A DNA stretch of 64,000 bases. Source: Flectonema sp. DT1601 (Eukaryota; Euglenozoa; Diplonemea; Diplonemida; Diplonemidae). The first letter of the stretch is position 1. Each line of letters starts with the position of its first letter. This document shows positions 10,665-20,922 of the stretch, one piece after another. Made by a program: the position numbers and the translations under genes. The stretch covers positions 868,001 to 932,000 of the forward strand of contig OZ025817.1 in the NCBI GenBank assembly GCA_964019425.1. Reading direction: 5' to 3'. Below the pieces are notes generated by a model. It was not told where the DNA came from. It saw only the letters and a program-made list of their open reading frames with translations, and searched no databases.

Positions 10665-12501
10665 ATGACTAACAATAAAGGAGACGGATCCAGGTATAAG
10701 AGAAATATTTATGTTTTGAGTTTCGCGTTCTTCTGCGTGTTTACAGCGTTCTCAACTATTCAGAATTTAGAAGGAAGTGTTGTTGGAGGTCATTGCAGTG
10801 ATTGTACAGAATACTGTTGGGCAGGTAACCCAAACTGTACTGATGACAGTGTCGATAAAACTTTTGATAACAGTAAATCTGTATGCAGTTGGACTGATCC
10901 TCAAGGTGTCATGTACTGTGCTAAGTTTGGAGGAGAGTGTAAGAGTGATTGCCCAAACAATGACGGAGGTAATAGTTTCATTGTATCAAACACTACCAAG
11001 AGCTTTGGAAAGCCAAGTTTTGACACCTGCTCAGCATCAAGCAATGTTGGAGCCATTGCTATTGGTATTCTGTACGCGACCTTTACTTTGTGTTGTCTTG
11101 TTGGTCCTTACGTTGTGGATTACTTGGGTTCTAAGTGGTCGGTTGTATCAGCTTTTGTGATCTTTTCAGTTTTTTGTGTTGCGAATGTACTCGTTGCTAG
11201 TGATCCTGGCAACACGACCCTACAATGGGGAATTTTGGTACCGAGCTCTGCCGCAGTCGGTTTTGCAGCGTCGTTCTTGTGGACTGCACAGGGAGCCTAC
11301 GTCGCAACCAACGCTGAGAAATACGCTCAAGCTCTTGGACTTGAGAAGAAGGCTGCTATGGGAAGTTTTATGGGCATCTTCTGGGGATTCTTTCAGGCTA
11401 CACAAATCGCTGGTAACCTTGCCGCCTCTTTATTATTAGACAAGGCAGGTTGGTCAACTACTGCTCTCATGTTGTTCTATCTCTGTTTCGCAGGAGCTGG
11501 TACTGCAGTAGCAGCATTTTTTATCGGATCAGTAAAGTCTGACTCGAACGACGAGGAAGAAGGAAGCGACGATGAAGAAGAAGTGAAACAGAAGAAAACA
11601 CTAAAAGAATCCCTCAATGGAATGATTGATATTATTAAAGATAAGAGAATGGTTTTATTAATCCCAATTATGATGTACAACGGATTCGAACAAGGATTTG
11701 CTTGGGGTGACTTCACATCAAACTGGGTAAAGCCAGGAGTAGGATTAGCTAACATTGGTTACGTCATGGCGGCATTTGGTGCGGCTGACGTCATCGGTTC
11801 GATTTCTTTTGGTAAGCTGAGTGACAAAGTTGGCAGATTTCCTGTCATGACTTTAGGTGTTATATTTCAAGGATCCATCCTCGCTCTGCTTAAGAGCGTT
11901 ACGGTTGATAACTGTGACAAGAAATACTCAGTTCTTATCATTTCAGCTTGCTGTTGGGGATTCGGAGACGCCTGTTGGAACACTCAAATCTCCTGTATCC
12001 TCGCTGAGGTCTTCGGAAGTCGAAAGGAAGACGCTTTTTCAAACTTTAAACTATGGCAGTCACTGATGACTTCTGCTGTCTTCTTCCTCAATTTTGATGC
12101 TTCCCTTTTATCAAAAGACACTACATTATATCTTTTAATGGGTCTACTTAGCATTGCCTACATCTCATACGCAGCTGCTCATTTTATTTATGGTCTTAAA
12201 GGCTCCGAAGATGAGGTATGTTTTTTTTTTTTTTTTTTTTTTTGTACCGACGAAGTCGGAGAAGAAACTATTCAGATTAAGAGCCGTTTGTTTATTATTT
12301 CATGTTATCTATTTTCCCAGTGTGTCAGTAGTCAGTAATACTGTTCTGAGATCAACAAAATAGAAAAGCTTTATCTGAATTAGTAAATTTTTATATTATT
12401 TGTATTTCTCGTTTGGTTTTAAAAATGACTTAATAAATTAACAGGAGGAACGCCATCTGCTTAATGAGGATACTTCTAGCTGCACCTCTGTTTGCCGTTG
12501 A
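10665..12501 (+). CDS. UNC-93-like major facilitator protein with C-terminal dileucine signal
   Basis: I read two exons, 10665-12215 and 12445-12501, giving 535 residues. The first helix is near residues 13-31. A cysteine-rich luminal loop follows (CSDCTEYCWAGNPNC), then a standard set of MFS helices split by an acidic middle loop (SNDEEEGSDDEEE, about residues 291-303). The loop LSDKVGRF after helix 8 fits the MFS signature. The pattern resembles UNC-93/UNC93A-type proteins, which are membrane chaperones or channel regulators with no clear substrate. Splicing (donor GTATGT, acceptor AACAG) joins GSEDE to EERHLLNEDTS, creating an acidic dileucine motif typical of endolysosomal sorting. Without splicing the frame would run into a T-run and a dispersed repeat and end at 12338, so I prefer the spliced form. 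Confidence 0.75.
12243..12333 (+). repeat. Dispersed repeat copy inside the UNC-93-like intron
   Basis: The segment from TGTACCGAC through TATTCAGATT to TATTTTCCCAGTGTG aligns with 52925-53043 and, less fully, with 59755-59843. I judge the identity to be roughly three quarters by eye. Its presence explains the coding-looking extension after 12215 and supports calling 12216-12444 an intron. Confidence 0.6.
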
Positions 12502-12567
12502 GAAAAGAGGAAAAACTAGAAAAAAAGAGTATTATATAGTGAAATATAGATGCAGGTAGTCTTGACA

Positions 12568-12601
<34 letters not shown>

Positions 12602-15214
12602 TTGTGATGCTATTTTGCTTTTTTTATATGTTTATATTATAAGCTGAAAAACTTCTTGCTGTTTTTATTTTTTATTTTATTTATTATTTTTTTGTTTTTT
12701 ACCAACGTTTACAAAAAATACATAGGAATGAGATAGAAACTATCGTTAAAAGTGTGCATAGTCATTTGTGATTTTCTTTATTTATGTCATTATGAATATG
12801 CTCAAAAGTTATTATGTCGTGGGAACAATTCATCAACGTGTATGCGATTTGTGGAAAAAAAAATTTATGACACACGCACGCTGTCAGCACACTGGATAGA
12901 GTGATGGGCAATTGCATTCGCGATACTATTCTGCTCCCTTTGTTATTTTTTTTAAAAAAAAAAAAAAAAAAAAAAAGAAAGAGAGAAGGGAAAAAAAAAA
13001 AAAAAAAAAAACCCCTCTCTTCTCTTTACTTTTTTTATTTTATTTTTTATTTCATGAATTTTTTTTTCGATTGTATTGGACTTAATCGAAAAGAAAAGAT
13101 GTGTTTTTTTTTTTTATTCTTCCAATAAGCCAACGTTTATTTCTAAAAAAAAAAAAAAAAGAGAGAGAGAACGATTATGCTTCAGATATCCTTGGCAAGT
13201 AGCACATGTTAGGCGTCTTCATTCGACCACCCTAACAAGGTAGCTATTCGTTTTTAGTTGCCTGGTATCTCTTATACTTTAAACCCCTTATTACTTATTT
13301 AATTTATAGTTCTGCCGATTTTTATCAAAAAGGACGAAAGTTATCATAAGAGAGTGTTGCTGTGTTATTTTTTTTGGTTATGATCGAGAAAATTAAATTA
13401 TTACTTTTTTTTTTCCTTCTTTTTTTCTTTCCCCTACTGTGTGAATTCTAATTTTAAAAAAAAAAAAAAAAAAAAAAAGAAAGGAGCAATCTTCCTGTCT
13501 GGCTGATCTTTGCGATTCTCAGCTGGCCAGTTTCAGCTATGTTTCGCAGTAGGTGTCACCTTTCCCTTTACTACTAGCAAATATCTCATAGTCTACTGGC
13601 ATTATTATTTATGCATTGCCGCTCTTCGTTGGGTTCCAGCGTAGAGTGAATTGGGAGTATTTATCTTTTTTTTAATTTTATCTACTTGAAGGCTTTAAGG
13701 TACACCCTTCTTTGAAGTCGGAGAAAAAAAAAAAAAAAAAAAAAAAAAAAACGAATGCTATTACGACTATGATTTTTCTGTCTTTTCTTCTTTCCTTTGA
13801 CTGACCAAAGTTTCTATCTAGTGTCCACTGTGATGTAGTAGAACCGTACGAGTCAATGGTTGGCTGACATAGAACGCGTCTTTAGCGCACAGCTGTTTTA
13901 TCCCTCCCCTTTTTTTTCACCACACACACATCGGAGGACTAATTCATTGCTTTGTGACTAGCCTCCGCTAGCAGCGTGATTGTTGTTGCAACGTATGAGG
14001 TTCTGTACCCTCCTTTTTTTCTCCTTTTGGTTTTGATCAGCTTGTTTCGTAAGTAGTGACAAAAAGTCATTTGAATCAGCTTCTCTCTCTTCACTCAGTG
14101 AGAGAGCCACTCTTGTGAGCTGTGCTGAAAGAAACATCTGACGCATCGATTGTAGGACGACTGGTGTTCGTTTTTGGGTGGTGGTGGCTTTTCTCGGTTT
14201 TCTGATCATTTTTTCTTGTGTGCTAATCATTTATTTTAGTTTCTAAAGAACTTGTCAAAACGGGTTTGCTCCTGAAATTAACAGCACATCTTGCCTCAGA
14301 CTTATGCGGGTTGCTCTTATTGTTTATTCTCTTTCCTTTGTTTCTTTCTAAAATATTAACTAAGTTACTGCGTCGTGGACGTACTTAATCCCCTGCCATG
14401 CTTTGTGAATTGAGAGTTTTAAAAAAAAAAAAAAAAAAAAAAAATGCTTGCGCTTGCTTACCATTATTATTATTATTATTCTTGTCAATAATACCTGACA
14501 AGGTAGTGTAACTCAGACGGGTCTGACAGCTTAAAAAAGAGATTTTTATTTTTCGATTGTTTAGAAAACTGGCTGAGGTTTTTTTAATTTTGAAGAGGCT
14601 TCCTCTCTTTAAGTTTTTTTTTTTATTTTTTTTTGTTTGTTATCATCAGATCCTTTTCAATTACGGCATTTTTTTTTTTTTTTTTTTTTTTTTTTGCTTC
14701 AATTTCAAATTGTGTAGGAATTGTCCTACCTAAAAAGAAAAAAAAATCAGCGCTGCCAATTTTTTGTGCAGTCTGGTGCGTGTGCATTGACTGAAAAATC
14801 TATCATTTTTTCTTTTTTCGTCTGTCGTGTAGCATAAGAATGATAGTAACATAAAACGTGTGTTTTTTTTTTTTTTTTTTTGTTCTCCTTCTTTTGTTAA
14901 AACTCCTCCTTTTCTCTGTTACTTGCTTCTCAGGCAAGCATGTGCCGTGCGTGTCTCCAAAGGGAGGAAAAAAAAAAAAAAAAAAAAAATAAAAAAACTC
15001 ACAGTTCGTAAAGCATTCGTCATTCATTCATTTTGAATGTTTGACGAAACTCTGATTTGTTATCCAAAAACCTTCGAAGACTGATATTTCATATGATGTT
15101 ATTATTTTTTTTTTTTTTTTCATTCTTTTCCAGAACTCAGAAAATGTTATGAACAAAGGTGTGTTTAAAAGATCTGATAGAGTAAAATTATTAAAAATAA
15201 AAAAATAAATAAAT
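12502..15214. other. 2.7 kb intergenic, homopolymer-rich
   Basis: The stretch contains many A-runs and T-runs (for example about 12568-12598, 12951-13009, 13730-13750, 14420-14444 and 14668-14695) and an (ATT)n stretch near 14463. I see no convincing gene, tRNA or ordered repeat. It ends in a T-run followed by CATTCTTTTCCAG (15104-15133), the probable acceptor for REV7. A minute upstream frame (ATG TTA TGA at 15144) lies in the predicted leader. Confidence 0.6.
15104..15133 (+). promoter_or_regulatory. T-tract and CAG acceptor before REV7
   Basis: A run of T followed by CATTCTTTTCCAG lies 81 bases before the ATG at 15215. It is inferred as a trans-splice acceptor. Confidence 0.4.
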
Positions 15215-15871
15215 ATGTCAACTCCTCCTCTACACCGTCGTCGTGATTTCTCAAATAAAGAATCAACTCTAAATATGATAGCTGAATTTCTTGAGAATTC
15301 TATACAAACAATTTTATATCACAGAAATGGATATCCAAAAGAAGTGTTTGAGAAGCATGTTTATCTGGGTGCTGAGTGTTGGAAAAGTCGTTATAAAATG
15401 CTCCGAACATACATCCGACAGCAGGTGTCAGACATACTTCTTGAGATAAGAAATGGTGATATCGACAGAGTGATAATCGTATTGTCGGACGGTGACGTTC
15501 CGGTCGAATGCGTCGTTATCGATATTTTGTTTAAGGGATCGGGATCGATCCAGAAAAAATTATTAGCTAATTTGTTGTCTTCGTTTTTACAATCTCTTTC
15601 TAATATAAATAACATAACTCCTTGTACTACTTCACCTGATCTCACTTGGTCACTTGAGGTGCAATGTACAACTGGAAAGACTTTGACGTCGTCGTCTGGT
15701 TGGATTCTAAGTTCTCGCGAAGTAATATCATCCGAGTCAACTGAGAACACGTTCACTCATCCAATCCATTCATCTTCTTCTTATAGTTTACAACTTCAGA
15801 AGGAACAATACCAAAAAGAAACCTCAATTCCTTTTTCAATTCAAATGTTCATTGAAACGGTTGGAGGGTAA
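15215..15871 (+). CDS. REV7: HORMA-domain protein, REV7/MAD2L2-like
   Basis: The product is 218 residues, close to the 211 of human MAD2L2. The N-terminal part reads AEFLENSIQTILYHRNGYP then EVFEKHVYLG, matching REV7's EFLE...ILY.R..YP..+F.K. It continues with LRTYIRQQVSDILLEIRNGD and DRVIIVLSD, then PVECVVIDI, the HORMA core strand before the safety-belt region. REV7 is the non-catalytic subunit that bridges REV1 and REV3 in DNA polymerase zeta for translesion synthesis, and it also acts in checkpoint control. The C-terminal half is serine-rich and divergent, as is usual for the seatbelt. MAD2 itself is the main alternative, but the spacing and the VECVVIDI segment favour REV7. The gene is intronless and nuclear by function. 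Confidence 0.7.
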   Translation: MSTPPLHRRRDFSNKESTLNMIAEFLENSIQTILYHRNGYPKEVFEKHVYLGAECWKSRYKMLRTYIRQQVSDILLEIRNGDIDRVIIVLSDGDVPVECVVIDILFKGSGSIQKKLLANLLSSFLQSLSNINNITPCTTSPDLTWSLEVQCTTGKTLTSSSGWILSSREVISSESTENTFTHPIHSSSSYSLQLQKEQYQKETSIPFSIQMFIETVGG

Positions 15872-15954
15872 AATAACTGTTGCGGCCACAGACCTCCTGT
15901 ATATCTATTGAATTTCTTTTTTAATGTTAAGGCAATCAGTTCTTTTCAACGATG

Positions 15955-15990
15955 AGAGAGAGGGAGAGAGAGAGAGAGAGAGAGAGAGTC
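15955..15990. repeat. (GA)n microsatellite
   Basis: A nearly pure GA dinucleotide run of about 35 bases lies between REV7 and the RraA-like gene. Confidence 0.9.
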
Positions 15991-16072
15991 TTTCGTGATG
16001 TAAGATCATCATTTGTTTGATAATAATTGTATTCCTTAACATTGACATTCCCAAACCTATCAGACTAATAAC

Positions 16073-16942
16073 ATGAAAAGATTCTCCGCCTTGTTCAGTG
16101 GTTCTGATAAGAGTGACTCAGACGATGACAGTGTGTACAGAGAACAGGTTACAGGAAAAGAAGACGAACCAGAGCACAAAAAAGACTCTACGACACAAGA
16201 AAAGATCGTAAAAAAGATAGAAACGATCATACGTGAAAAGGAATACACTGAAGAAGAGTCATTGCGGATAGCTCAAAAATTTACGACCTCTGAATTTTAT
16301 GAAGCTGGGAGAGATCAACAAGGAGGATGTGTAGTAACCGTCAGCAGAGAATCTGTACCTCGTCGTTGTGGTAAAGGTCCTCTAGTTGGAAGAGCTATCA
16401 GTGTGATGTATAGATCTAATAACACATTAGAAGATAAGGAACCTCAGTATTGGATTGACTTTATTCAATTTTTACAATCTATTCCTGGACCTAAAGTGTT
16501 GGTGCCGTCGGACATTACGAAAGGTGAGGGAACTCGATCAACGACATGTCTATTGAATCCCCAAATGGCTAAACATTTCCAATCTTTAGGAGTTGTTGGT
16601 ATCAACACAGACAGCAGTGTGTCCCACGCAGGTAGTTTAGATGATATGAATTTCATCGCTTTCGCAGACTCTCTCTGCGTTCGCGGAGGTCCTTCTTATG
16701 CGACTCCCTTAAAATGGAGTGCAGCAATCAAGACGGGTTCTCATACTGTGGAATCACCTGTTATTCATTGTGATGATAGTGGTCTTGTTGCTGTTCACGC
16801 CAGGCATGTCCCTGCAATCGCACAGGCTCTACTAAGTCCTGTTGTTGCTGACGAGACATGTTGTGATATTATAGCCAGAGCGTCGGTTCAGGTTCCACGA
16901 CCTCCCAAATCTGATCAAGCGAGTGATGAGGAACGTGATTAG
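16073..16942 (+). CDS. RraA-like (HMG/CHA aldolase fold) protein with acidic N-terminal extension
   Basis: The product is 289 residues. Residues 1-75 are charged and low in complexity, with acidic and lysine clusters. From about residue 100 it follows the RraA pattern: GPLVGRAISVMYRSNN (the G-x-A-x-T-V...N step), KVLVPSD (the 'lvvD' strand), FQSLGVVGINTDSSV (the 'GvvtDG.vRD' turn), FADSLCVRGG and finally IHCDDSGLVAVHARHVPAIAQ (the 'D..GVv.vP...a' end). Members act as RNase E regulators in bacteria or as HMG/CHA aldolases. The Asp-Gly and Arg-Asp residues of the usual active turn are not kept here (TDSSVSHAG), so catalysis is doubtful. The ATG follows CTATCAG at 16063. A RraA-fold scaffold is my best reading. 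Confidence 0.55.
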   Translation: MKRFSALFSGSDKSDSDDDSVYREQVTGKEDEPEHKKDSTTQEKIVKKIETIIREKEYTEEESLRIAQKFTTSEFYEAGRDQQGGCVVTVSRESVPRRCGKGPLVGRAISVMYRSNNTLEDKEPQYWIDFIQFLQSIPGPKVLVPSDITKGEGTRSTTCLLNPQMAKHFQSLGVVGINTDSSVSHAGSLDDMNFIAFADSLCVRGGPSYATPLKWSAAIKTGSHTVESPVIHCDDSGLVAVHARHVPAIAQALLSPVVADETCCDIIARASVQVPRPPKSDQASDEERD

Positions 16943-18259
16943 AGATTGTTGTCGTATTACTGGTCTATTGTAGAACCTGTTAAGCTGAGTTCATCTGTGA
17001 TCGCTGAGGTTCAATTCCTGTTGTGATATTATCCCACAGACTGAGTAATGATGTTAGTCCCGTTGTTTTGAAGGACCGAATCTTCTCATAACTGTCGAGA
17101 GTTTACTAAGACGAACGTATGTGGTCCTGTTGTCAGCACCCGACATGTTCTGAGTTTGAAAACACTCTGAGGACGCTATGCAATCACCTGTGGCACTTCT
17201 GTAGATGTCCAGAAGTTATCTCCCTGTCCTCATCCTATTCATTTATATAAGTAGGTGACATCACCTGAGACAATAGTTTTCCGATAATTGGTTTTTTTTT
17301 TTTTTTTTTTTTTTTTAATTTTTTTATATTTCTTCTTCTTCGGTCTCGAAAACGGATGGTACTTTTTATCATCCGAATTGGGATTGTTTCTGTAATTCCT
17401 CTTTTTTATTTTTAAAAAAAACAATAAAAAAAAAAACGTTTAGATTTGCGTACCAAAAAAGGGAATACGATGCCCAAAATCCTTATAAACCTACGCTCTT
17501 ACCCGTGTGACGTAATATGTTTGTGTTTACCTCTTAGAGATTATCACTGTTGGTTGGTGGGTCTGCCTACCTCAAACTCTTAATAAGAGAGGTGTGAAGG
17601 AATTTAAATCGTTGTGTGTAAACAGTGAGTCGCTTCTGCCCTCTTTCGGTTCTGTTGTGAAATGAATGAAATTATATTTTTAAAAAAAAAAAGAAAAGAG
17701 AGAGAGGGAATGATATTTAGTTTAGATGTCACTGTGTGCTTCGGTCTTGATAATTGTGTGATTGGAACGCTTGATTGTTGTCAGGCTGAGAGTACACCTT
17801 GTAGTCTTTACTATTTTGCAATAAATTGATTTCTGAGAACTGTCCCCTCCGGGAAAAAGAAAAGTGAAAAAAAAAAAAAAAAAAAACGAAAACAAAATGA
17901 CGTTCTATCTTGTGTTCGGAAAGGAACACATAAAAGACTTAGAAGAATAACATATTTATAAAAAAAAAAACAAAGCAGAAGCATTTAAATCTTCTTGATA
18001 TACAACAGTACTTTAAAATGTTTTAAATTTATGACATTTTTTGTGTTATGAAACTATTTTATTTCCAGATTAGCCTTCGACTTGCTTTTCCAAGTGCATG
18101 GAAAAGACAGGGGAGGTGATCTTCTCTTGCAGCAGACCGATACCGTCAGCCGCAGATCATCCAACGCAAAACCAACAATCAGAATGAGTTATAAACAAAA
18201 CGTTACTTTCTTTTCAACCCTGCTAAGGTTACAACACAAAAACATATAAAAAACACAAA
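16943..18259. other. 1.3 kb intergenic
   Basis: The first 300 bases are of normal complexity but have no long frame and may be 3' untranslated sequence. The rest has T-runs and A-runs (about 17291-17316 and 17866-17886). A pyrimidine stretch ending in AAG (18203-18227) is the probable acceptor of the next gene. No RNA gene was recognised. Confidence 0.5.
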
Positions 18260-19147
18260 ATGTGTAAAAGTACAACTACTACGGTCTATCGAAACCCGAT
18301 GGACTACACCGCACTTATAGCCTTGATAGGGCTGTTCGCATATTTCGGTAATATGAGAGGTGGATGGAGCACTGAGCAAGACACGACATCAATTCAAAAT
18401 ATGTTCTTATCACTCGGAAGAATCGTATTGGGAGACGTTGTATTCGAAAGACAGACGATTGTGATGAAGTGGGCAGTTGGATTCTTAATTTATTGGTTTA
18501 TAGCAGCTTCTTTTTTAACTGGAATGTGTTTTGCTTCATTGACAGTTTTCAGATGGTGGGATTCAAGCAAAGTACCAGACACTCATATTGTACAGATTAG
18601 CAAGTCTATATTACCGAACACGTTGTTTTTGTTACCAACCTATCAAGTTGTGATTGACTTTATGGCTTGTAATGGAATGCTTCGGAGTAGTGCAGGGAGA
18701 ATGGATGATGTTAGTATGGTTGTTGTCGATAGTTTATTGTGGATGTTAGGGTTTGAAATATCTTGGTACTTTCAACACAGACTCATGCATGATTGGAAGC
18801 CTTTATGGACCTTTGGACACGAATTCCATCATACTTGGCGTAAACCAGATCACATGATTGGAATTACAAATTTCTCATTCGATCACTTGGTTGAACCATT
18901 CGTTACTATGTCATCTACTTTGTTGCCTTCTTTGTTGTTTCCTTGTAATTTTTATGTCGCGAAATTCACTTCGTTTTTATATATGTTTTTGGCTTTACTT
19001 GTTCATTGGGATGGTTTTCCTTACCGTTACCACCTCAACCATCACTATCAAGTAGTTTATAATTATGGTTCTCATTGGCCGATATTTGATATTATGTTTG
19101 GAACTTACTACTGGGGGGATACGAAAAAAGAAAATAAAGTCTGCTGA
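18260..19147 (+). CDS. Fatty acid hydroxylase / sterol desaturase superfamily enzyme
   Basis: The product is 295 residues with helices near residues 15-30, 68-95 and 155-170 and a hydrophobic region at 205-245. Three histidine clusters define the family: HRLMH (about 173-177), HEFHH (about 188-192), and HLNHHYQVVYNYGSHW (about 255-270) followed by DIMFGTYY. The histidines bind a di-iron centre that hydroxylates or desaturates lipids in the ER membrane. The final D..FGT.Y signature is typical of cholesterol 25-hydroxylase, C-4 methylsterol oxidase and relatives. The N-terminal 60 residues are hydrophilic and variable. Which sterol or acyl substrate it uses cannot be told. All histidines needed seem present, so it is probably active. 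Confidence 0.8.
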   Translation: MCKSTTTTVYRNPMDYTALIALIGLFAYFGNMRGGWSTEQDTTSIQNMFLSLGRIVLGDVVFERQTIVMKWAVGFLIYWFIAASFLTGMCFASLTVFRWWDSSKVPDTHIVQISKSILPNTLFLLPTYQVVIDFMACNGMLRSSAGRMDDVSMVVVDSLLWMLGFEISWYFQHRLMHDWKPLWTFGHEFHHTWRKPDHMIGITNFSFDHLVEPFVTMSSTLLPSLLFPCNFYVAKFTSFLYMFLALLVHWDGFPYRYHLNHHYQVVYNYGSHWPIFDIMFGTYYWGDTKKENKVC

Positions 19148-20840
19148 GTGGCGTGCTTTTTTTTTTATAAAGATTTTCTTTTTTTTTTTTCAATGGGTCA
19201 TGGCCCAAAATACACCAAACCCGTGTGACCTGGGACTCTGTCCTGACTGTACCCCCCTGGGGGGGTTCGCATAGCTCGGTATCCCATGGATTTTGGGTAG
19301 TCAGTTGTTTTCCGACTTGTGATCAGGAATTACTTATTACTCATACAAAATCACCGTGAATCCCTCCTCAGGATGCGCCAGTGAGAATTAAATATTATAG
19401 TACATTCCTGCAGTCAGTATGGAGCCTTACCTTGAATTGTTCGTTCCCTGGTTGAGAACCAACCCATCTCAGCCATTCTGGTGTATTTTTGGGCCCACTT
19501 GTCCCCCCCCCTATAATGATTCATGTCTAATTTGTTGCGTGTTAACCTTGATTTATTTATCCAAGTCCCCCCCTTTTTTTTTTTTTTTTAATTATTATGT
19601 CTCACGTCTCACGTTATTACGTACTAACGTTGTTGCCTCTAACGCTGTAGAAATCACAAATCTTTTTTTTGCTTTGTGTGGAGGATAACAAAAAGTTGGT
19701 AAGAAGTGTTGTTGTTGTTTTACTCTTATCCCTCTCTCTTACGTTTTTTTATTTTTTTTTTTTTTTATTTTAGTCGTGTCAAGTACATGCACTTTGTCTT
19801 ACTCCTCCTGCTGTCAGATAAATTACAGCTCCTTTACGTCCCTTCTGCTAACGTAGACTCACTTAGATATCTATTCAATAAGTTGTGGGATTCTTATAAC
19901 CGACTGACATCTCTGAGCGTGTTGGAAGTGTCCCATGACTTCTTTTTTCCTCTCCCCCTTTTTTTTCCCCTCCCTTTTTCCTTTCTGGCTTTTTCGTATA
20001 CGATTTGCTTGGAGTGTAAAGGCACTACTTTCATAATGTATGTCATAGATGGAGAAAAAAAAAAAAAAAAAAAAAGGCTCCCCCACACACTTGTACTCTG
20101 CCCCCCTGAAGTAATGGTTTTTCATTTGGATCTCATATTTAACCCGCTGATCTGTCTTGACGAATACACCGAGCTAGCATATATTTATTTCTATTCTGTA
20201 CCTCTTTATTCAAGACGTTGTGTTTTTTGAAACCGGTTTTTGCGGATTTTTTTTTTTTTTTTACACTTTTTTTTTCGTTAAAACTGTCGCAATTTATGCG
20301 ATTTGCTTATTCCCAGTTATAATGTTTTAAATTTTTTTTTTTTTTTTTTCCCCCTCGTATTGCTCTCAAAACAGATTGTATAATTGCGTGGCTCTCTATC
20401 AACATACTTTTCTATTAAAAGAAAATGTTGTCCATCAGTTTATACTAAAGACTGAGTTTAATAATTTACCTCTCTTTTTTTTACACACACAGTCGAGTAC
20501 CCTTCACTGTTCCTGCATACTGACAATTGATTGTAGTGAACTGTGGTGGGTCATTAGCAACTGGTGCACCTCTCTTATATTTACTTTGTGTGGTTTTATT
20601 AGTCTTCTTGAAGAGGATTGCTTGATACGTTGAATCAGTATCAGCAATTCTGATCAAGTGGAAAAAAAAAAAAAAAAAAAAAAAGAAAAAAATTAATTTT
20701 TTTTTGAATATTAGTGCCCACATTGAATCCACAATCGCAGAAACTCTTAACAAGATCACACCACTATCAAGGGGGGTGTGCATTATTGCTTGAGTGAATA
20801 ATACCTTGAATAAAATTGACATGCAACCGAGACAAACAAT
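19148..20840. other. 1.7 kb intergenic with a GC-rich patch
   Basis: Just after the hydroxylase gene, 19195-19310 is unusually GC-rich for this window. It contains the near-perfect palindrome ACCCCCCTGGGGGGGT (about 19251-19266) and could fold. The rest is T-rich with homopolymers, including an A-run near 20053-20074, and the long T-rich frames there are low-complexity artefacts. No gene is supported. Confidence 0.5.
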
Positions 20841-20879
20841 ATTTACTTATTCTTTTTTTCCTTCTTCCTCCCTTCACAG
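20841..20879 (+). promoter_or_regulatory. Long pyrimidine tract with CAG before the PI-PLC-like gene
   Basis: The sequence TCTTTTTTTCCTTCTTCCTC followed by CCTTCACAG ends 43 bases before the ATG at 20923. It interrupts the logic of an earlier in-frame ATG (20794). It is the clearest acceptor-like tract in the window. Confidence 0.5.
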
Positions 20880-20922
20880 GAATTATATTTCCCCATACTT
20901 TCATTCTCTCTACAACAACACA

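Noticed and set aside
13958-14230. Minus-strand frame of 90 residues
   Set aside because: It would be the only minus gene, and shows no domain and no acceptor-like site.
19706-20230. Open frame of 174 residues
   Set aside because: It is mostly Phe/Leu from T-runs and Lys from an A-run, with no acceptor or domain.
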